Positions 59,063 to 64,000 of a DNA stretch of 64,000 nt are shown piece by piece. Source of the DNA: Rhynchospora pubera (taxonomy: Eukaryota > Streptophyta > Magnoliopsida > Poales > Cyperaceae). Where the stretch lies: contig CM051460.1 in the NCBI GenBank assembly GCA_028095005.1, positions 189,828,742-189,892,741 of the forward strand, given 5' to 3'. The notes below the pieces were generated by a model. That model saw only the letters and a list, made by a program, of their open reading frames with translations, was not told the origin of the DNA and searched no databases. Positions within the stretch are counted from its first letter, which is position 1, and every line of letters starts with the position of its first letter. The translations under genes and the position numbers were made by a program.

Positions 59063-60772
59063 TTTCGCGCGCTCTTAATGATCTAGTTTATTTATGTGTA
59101 AATTATGTTGGGTGTGTAGTTGTAGCAAAATTGGAGTTGATTAATTGGGGATTCAATCGTTGGTGCCTTGGTGCCTTGGTTGAGGAACGATGAAGTAGGT
59201 GAAGTGAATGCTTGATTTGGCATTTGGAATTTTGGATTAGAAGAAGAGAGATTTCTGATGTTTTATCCATGTTGCATTTTGTACTGCGGGTTACCATAGG
59301 TGGTAAAAACAAAAAACACATGCTATATTGCTAATTTGCTATGATATGACCCGGAGTTATTTTATTTGTACTGGATAGCCTTTCAATATTTATAAATAAT
59401 TTAATCAATTATTTTCCCTGAGTTATGTATTTTCTGACAGTTATTCTAGATCTTTTAATTCCTTATTTTACTTAGCTTATTCGTTTTTTTTATGTATAAT
59501 AACTTTAATGTTAAATAATTTTATTCTTATGTAAATGAGATCATTCTTATGTAATTTTAATCAAAGGTATGCAATGTTTCGTATTATTTTCTATATGTAT
59601 TTATTTATAAAATAAAAATATTTATATGTTTTTATGACATTTTTCTGTATAAATAAATCAAAACATTCAAAATTGGAATAGGAAAAATCGAAAAAATGAA
59701 ATGCTTTCCAGATATACTAAAAAGAGTTTTTTCTTCAAAGAAACTAGTTTATTTAATTTGGTATATTAGAAAAATGTTAATGTTAAATAACGATACTATG
59801 AATATCCAAGGGTACTTTGATAATTTATAATTAGATTAGAGACTAATATTCGAATGAGATTAATAGGAAGGCGTCATAAAAAAATTTAGGAAACAACTGT
59901 CACAAATGTAAAATAAGTTATATTTATTACAAATTAACCCAATTTTAAAGAGATCTCGTAGAACCTCATCCTAGGAAAGCTTTGAGGTGCTATTCCACTG
60001 CTATAGCTCAAGTACCAAATAAATGAAAAATAATAAGAATATTTAAGAGGGAAGTTTTTTTTTTATCACTTTACCTATTAAATCATTCAACTTATTTTTC
60101 TACTCCAACTATCCCAATCAAAGGATAGGGGGCAGTGAAAATCTGCTTTTTATTTACTGAAATGGTTTAGTAGTGAATATGGAGAAAAGGACAAATATTC
60201 ATTTCTCATTGAAATCCTCATTATCAGAGAAGACCGAGAAGGCTTTACGTACCCACACGGACCACATTAAGGCCATTACATCTCTAATAATAATTAGTTT
60301 TGTCAAGTACAGTAGATTTGCAATTTTTCAATATCTGATTTGTTCGGCATTTTGAGTTTGGTGACATAATCACCAAAGTTTTGAAATTTTTATAGCATAA
60401 TATAACCGTTTATCTTAAAGTCTTATCTTAAACTGACAAAACCTTGCATCATCAGTTCCCCATATGCAATTGTGACCTAGCTGCAACATGAGTCACTCTC
60501 CGAACTTCGCGTGCAGTGTATCCTTACATGAGATCGATTATGAGATATAAGAGTGGAATATCCACTTCTTACATTTCCCATTTCACAAGTCATAACATTT
60601 GTGATTTGACCCTGAATATATATCAGTACCAGTTCATAGCTGATAATCCAAGAGGTTCCTTGCAGTGTCCTAAAAATTGTCTCATCTAAACCAGAATTCC
60701 ACATTAAAAATAGCCAAAACTATAAGTGACCAAAAGCAATTAAAGAGCATGTCCCTTCAAAATCCCTAACAG
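59063..60772. other. Intergenic: ABC gene promoter and 3' flank of the bromodomain gene
   Basis: AT-rich, no supported gene. Short frames at 59103-59321 and 60173-60355 have no recognised domain; 60477-60704 lies within the likely 3' UTR of the bromodomain gene. Confidence 0.4.
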
Positions 60773-62968
60773 TCAGTGATTTCGATCGATCCCAGCCTCA
60801 GCCACTTGCAGCCCAGTCTTATACTGCTCCAGGATATTATCGCACAGCAACAACATCTGATCAGCCAGGGGAGGTATTTCTGGGTTCCTCCCCACATTGT
60901 ACCGGTACGCATTGAGAACTATCTGTAAGATGTCATGCCGAAATTCCTTGCTGCTCTTGTACTCCAACTCGCGCACCTTTTCTTTTATGATTGAGAGATC
61001 CATTGGCTGCTTCACTATGTCAAAGTAGTCTGGTGCCTCTTTTATTGTGACCGGCCTTTGGAAGAGATATGTGATGGTTTTGTGCTTACACAAGTTGTCA
61101 ATAATACTATCCAGTATGTAAGACAACTTTACCTGAAAAACAAGGGCAGAAATTAACTTTCATTGATTTATAAATTGATATTTATTTGAGAATATAAACA
61201 ATCCATAAAAAACAAGGAATTCCTATGAAAAGTACAAGACAAGAAATTTCAAAAATAAAAATGTTAATGATAAAATATGAAATAAAGATCAAGCATGTAT
61301 GCAATCAGTCTGTATCTGGTTCGAACCCTTATGTGTTACCATGGTATATCATACCAATAACGAAATATGGAATGATAATTCTTATATACCTTGTTATATC
61401 TTTGCATTCTTAATGGCGACGTCTGGCCTAAAAGTTCAAGTATGGCCATTCTCGTGGTAGCCCATTCCCTTTCACGAGGGCCCTGCCCCATTCGACTCTC
61501 GTTCTTAATAATCCCTTGCTTCTTCGAGCCAACAACTATTGTAGAAATACTCTTCTTCTTCTTCTCGTCCTTCACATTTGCCCGCATCATATCCTTTTGT
61601 CTCTTTTCCTTTTTTTCTTGTCTCAGCTCTCGCAACCTCCTTTGCACCTCTGATAAGTGTTCTCTGCTCACCTCTCTTGAAGGTGTCTGGTACTGGTTGA
61701 GTTGTTCCCATGTGATGTTTCTGTTGAGCCCACTGTCAGCCACCTCAGATGAAGCTGGCGGTTGGATTCTGATTCCCAGTGTCGGGCTTTGCAAATCCTT
61801 AGGTTTTGGCTCGCTTGAGATCATCAATGATTTGAATATTGCTGCAGTATTGTTAACATCAATTTTGTTGTCTGCAAAATAGAGAGGTAATTAAGATTAC
61901 TTAAAGATGGCAAACCAGTGGGTTAGATGCTCAGCTAGAAAAAATAGATGCACCACACTGTAATGAATGAATGTGTAAAACAACTATGTATATTGAAAAA
62001 AATTTAGCTCCAAAATTAGTATTTCTGTTTTGAGTTTTCTTTTGATCTATGGGTGGTATGAAGTTGCAAGTAGTTGAAGAAAGCTAGCAGAAAGAAGTCT
62101 TATTGATCTTTATCGAATGCTGCAGTAGGTGGTTTTGTTTTTTTCCTGTGAAGATTGGTTGCTTAAATAATTTAGAAGTAAGGATATACAGTAGTATTGT
62201 AATTTAAGTTTGTTTCATTTAAATGAAAGTGTTTGCATCTTTTCATCGGTGAAAAAACATATATTCTGCAGTTAACAAATAGTAACAAATGCAAATCAAT
62301 GAGGTTATCCTTAGGAGAAACAAAAGATATTTCAAAAAATAAAAAATAACTCGCCAGTACTAAGCGAAGCAAAACAAAACTAGGTCAAATCAAGTTAAAG
62401 GTGTTTGATTACTTCGAAAATCAGGTTCCTCTACAATTATAACACTCTTTAAACACAAAACAGTTGTTCTAAAATATAAGAACAAAATCTAAGAATGAAA
62501 GATAATTCAATAAGGCGCCCATCACTTAATATATATACAAGTTCAATTAAATTGATATCAAAGCTCTTAAGGCTGCAATTTTCATTCAAATGTGGCAATT
62601 CTCGGGCTAAATTGGTCCAAAGTAAAATTCCATTATACCAAGGTATAAATTAAACAATAGAAAGGTTCATATACCGTTAAGACAAGCACAGATGTTTCTA
62701 AAAGCCAATTAATCTATTTACTTTATGTCTTTCTTTAATTTATAGATCTGCACATCCACATCACATGTTACAAAATAGAGAGATAATATAGATTTTGCAC
62801 AATCGACTATCGATCTGTAAGAATTGGTGCAGAGATCTGAGAATATAGAAACCCACACCAATCTAACAATTCGAAACAAGAAATTCTAAGGACGTACATT
62901 AAGACGAACGAACTTAATCATAAGAAATTAATACCATTCAAACCAAAGAGGCTAGGGTTTCCTTCCAT
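60773..62968 (-). CDS. Short TAF1-like bromodomain protein
   Basis: Three coding exons: 62968-62935, 61871-61390 and 61132-60773; 876 nt, 291 aa, GT-AG introns (the first 1063 bp). The N-terminus (MEGNPSLFGLND) leads to a Ser/Pro-rich stretch, then a Lys/Glu/Arg-rich, probably coiled region (about 100-130; VQRRLRELRQEKKEKRQKDM) and a C-terminal bromodomain (about 175-275). Seen there: LFQRPVTIKEAPDYFDIV, QPMDLSIIKEKV, and N251 in NAYRYN, the Asn that contacts acetyl-lysine. The domain is closest in pattern to the bromodomain at the end of plant TAF1 (APDYxDIVxxPMDL, GRNPxIPPLADQ), but TAF1 is several times longer and none of its other domains lie here. I infer a compact nuclear acetyl-lysine reader related to the TAF1 C-terminus. 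The start is the only upstream ATG exon that joins in phase. Confidence 0.85.
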
Positions 62969-63167
62969 CTCCAACTATCTCGCCCGTGTAACTGTTTCTC
63001 CGTCGAAATAGAGAAAATTTTCAATTCAAGTTATGGCAACAAAGTTCTCTTTCCTCTTCAATTTCTCAACATGTTTCTTGCAATAGGGGATGGTTTTATA
63101 TGTAGGAAACCGGCACGTCCTATTTGTGTTACTGGAGACCTCCATATCATTATATGTACACTTCAGC

Positions 63168-63242
63168 TGGGCTAAAGGCCCACCTACAGCCCAGTTACAT
63201 ACGTTCCCCTCGCTTGGCCCTTTTAGACCCAATTATGGCCCA
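63168..63242 (-). promoter_or_regulatory. Site II cluster upstream of the bromodomain gene
   Basis: Four TGGGCY motifs or their complements (63168-63173, 63177-63182, 63088-type spacing excluded; 63188-63193 and 63237-63242) fall within 75 bp, 200-275 bp upstream of the start codon. Such TCP-bound clusters drive housekeeping and growth genes in plants. Confidence 0.6.
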
Positions 63243-63665
63243 TTTACGGCTCAACAATACATGGACAGTCCTCCCGGGCTAACCTTCGCATTTTCTTCAC
63301 CTCACATCTTTGACCGAGAAATTAAAAAATAATATTAAAATATTCAGAAATTTAGAAATATTACTAAAATAATTAAAATTATATAAATAGTATCACAATA
63401 TCGTTTTTTAAAGAATAATACTGGTCATTTTGATATTTTATTAATATATTTTTAATAGTGTTAATATTTTAAATGGTTTTTCTAATTTGTGATACTATTT
63501 ATATATTTCGGATTAGTTAAGTGATATTGTCGAAATTTATGAATATTTTAATAATATTTTTTTTTCAGCATCTTTGATCACATATTCTAAAGTTTCCATC
63601 TCTCATCATTCTTCTAGGAATTTACTATAGCGCGCCCTGAAGCGGTATTTAGCGCAATCCGGATT

Positions 63666-63764
63666 CGCTGTTGCACGACACGCGGTGTAGCGCACTACGA
63701 GCCGTCTGATTTTGATCGGACGGTTCACTTTTTACGGGCCTATCAATCTAGGTTACATGCACGG
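63666..63764. mobile_element. Partial copy of the MITE at 50988-51179
   Basis: It shares CGACACGCGGTGTAGCGC (with small changes), CACTACGAGCCGTCTGAT, GGTTCACTTTTTACGGGCC and CTAGGTTACATGCACGG with the copy at 50988. It lacks the right inverted arm and instead runs into a local duplication. Confidence 0.8.
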
Positions 63765-63845
63765 ACAGGTGACAGGTGTTTATAATTGCTTCCAAATTCC
63801 AATACACTTTCTATCAATCTAGGTTACATGCACGGACAGGTGACA
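63740..63845 (+). repeat. Two 35-bp repeats 71 bp apart at the broken MITE end
   Basis: CTATCAATCTAGGTTACATG... through GGACAGGTGACA occurs at 63740-63774 and again at 63811-63845. Confidence 0.85.
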
Positions 63846-63935
63846 CTTCCATATTCACATGGTAGAAGGTGGGAATCGAACTTCAAATATAGGCTATACA
63901 CTCCAATGAGATGACCACCCAACCAGATTACTATT
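63846..63935 (-). mobile_element. tRNA-like SINE fragment
   Basis: On the - strand a B-box-like AGTTCGATTCCC (about 63871-63882) follows an A-box-like TGGGTGGTCATCTCATTGG (about 63903-63921) by roughly 35-40 nt, the spacing of a pol III internal promoter. No tRNA cloverleaf forms, so it is a SINE head and not a tRNA gene. Its ends are not resolved. Confidence 0.5.
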
Positions 63936-64000
63936 TTTGTTATATAGATTTTATGCTACTTATATATACGATCTAATATCCGCTATGGTCCGATAGCGGC

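Noticed and set aside
61316..61330. GGTTCGAACCC, a perfect B-box, in intron 2 of the bromodomain gene
   Set aside because: There is no A-box at a proper distance, no cloverleaf, no A tail and no duplication, so neither a tRNA nor a SINE is supported.
61391..61882. 163-codon + strand reading frame
   Set aside because: It is antisense to exon 2 of the bromodomain gene, whose - strand frame has domains, splice sites and phase.
63026..63232. 68-codon - strand frame upstream of the bromodomain gene
   Set aside because: It lies in the promoter/leader with Site II motifs; no domain and no splice link to the gene in phase.

Overview
This is a plant nuclear window, most likely from a eudicot. It is AT-rich, its genes have many GT-AG introns, and the protein families are plant-specific (TGA-type bZIP, plastid P0-type G6PDH, ECT/YTH readers, ABCI20/21-type soluble ABC ATPase). 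The repeats are of plant type (chromodomain Ty3/gypsy, L1-type LINE, MULE and hAT MITEs, tRNA-like SINEs). I see no bacterial operons, CRISPR array or organellar block.

Layout. Bases 1-29,000 are repeat-dominated. They hold the 3' end of a chromodomain gypsy element with a long LTR (1-3597) that carries a MULE-type MITE. A doubtful decayed gene follows (about 4800-6640). An AT-rich tandem satellite with a monomer of about 165-175 bp runs from about 7840 to 20,660 and is broken by two LTR-derived insertions. Next comes a gag-protease retroelement between 171-bp repeats, itself hit by a solo LTR, and then a degenerate L1-type LINE hit by a hAT-like element. Bases 30,000-63,000 are gene-dense. 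On the + strand are a TGA2-type bZIP factor (11 coding exons, 422 aa) and a plastid G6PD4-like glucose-6-phosphate dehydrogenase (12 coding exons, 607 aa). On the - strand are ribosomal protein uL23/L23a (3 exons, 152 aa), an ECT-type YTH-domain m6A reader (6 coding exons, 556 aa), an ABCI20/21-like soluble ABC ATPase (7 exons, 326 aa) and a short TAF1-like bromodomain protein (3 exons, 291 aa). I built the exon models by hand from splice sites and reading phase. Every coding sum is divisible by three.

The genes do not form a pathway. They are neighbours at the edge between a repeat-rich block and a euchromatic block. The ribosomal protein and bromodomain genes have the Site II (TGGGCY) promoter motifs typical of plant growth genes, and the ribosomal gene also has telo-boxes.

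Most unusual points: (1) several tiny inserts (21-44 nt), each an A-rich tail with or without a short hairpin, flanked by 11-16-bp target-site duplications. One ends like the LINE in this window, which suggests abortive LINE-driven retroposition. (2) Two genes with non-canonical splice donors (GC in the G6PDH gene, GA in the ABC gene), each with an in-frame alternative. (3) Higher-order repeats (about 331, 342 and 655 bp) inside the satellite. (4) Nested insertions whose target-site duplications allow a relative chronology.
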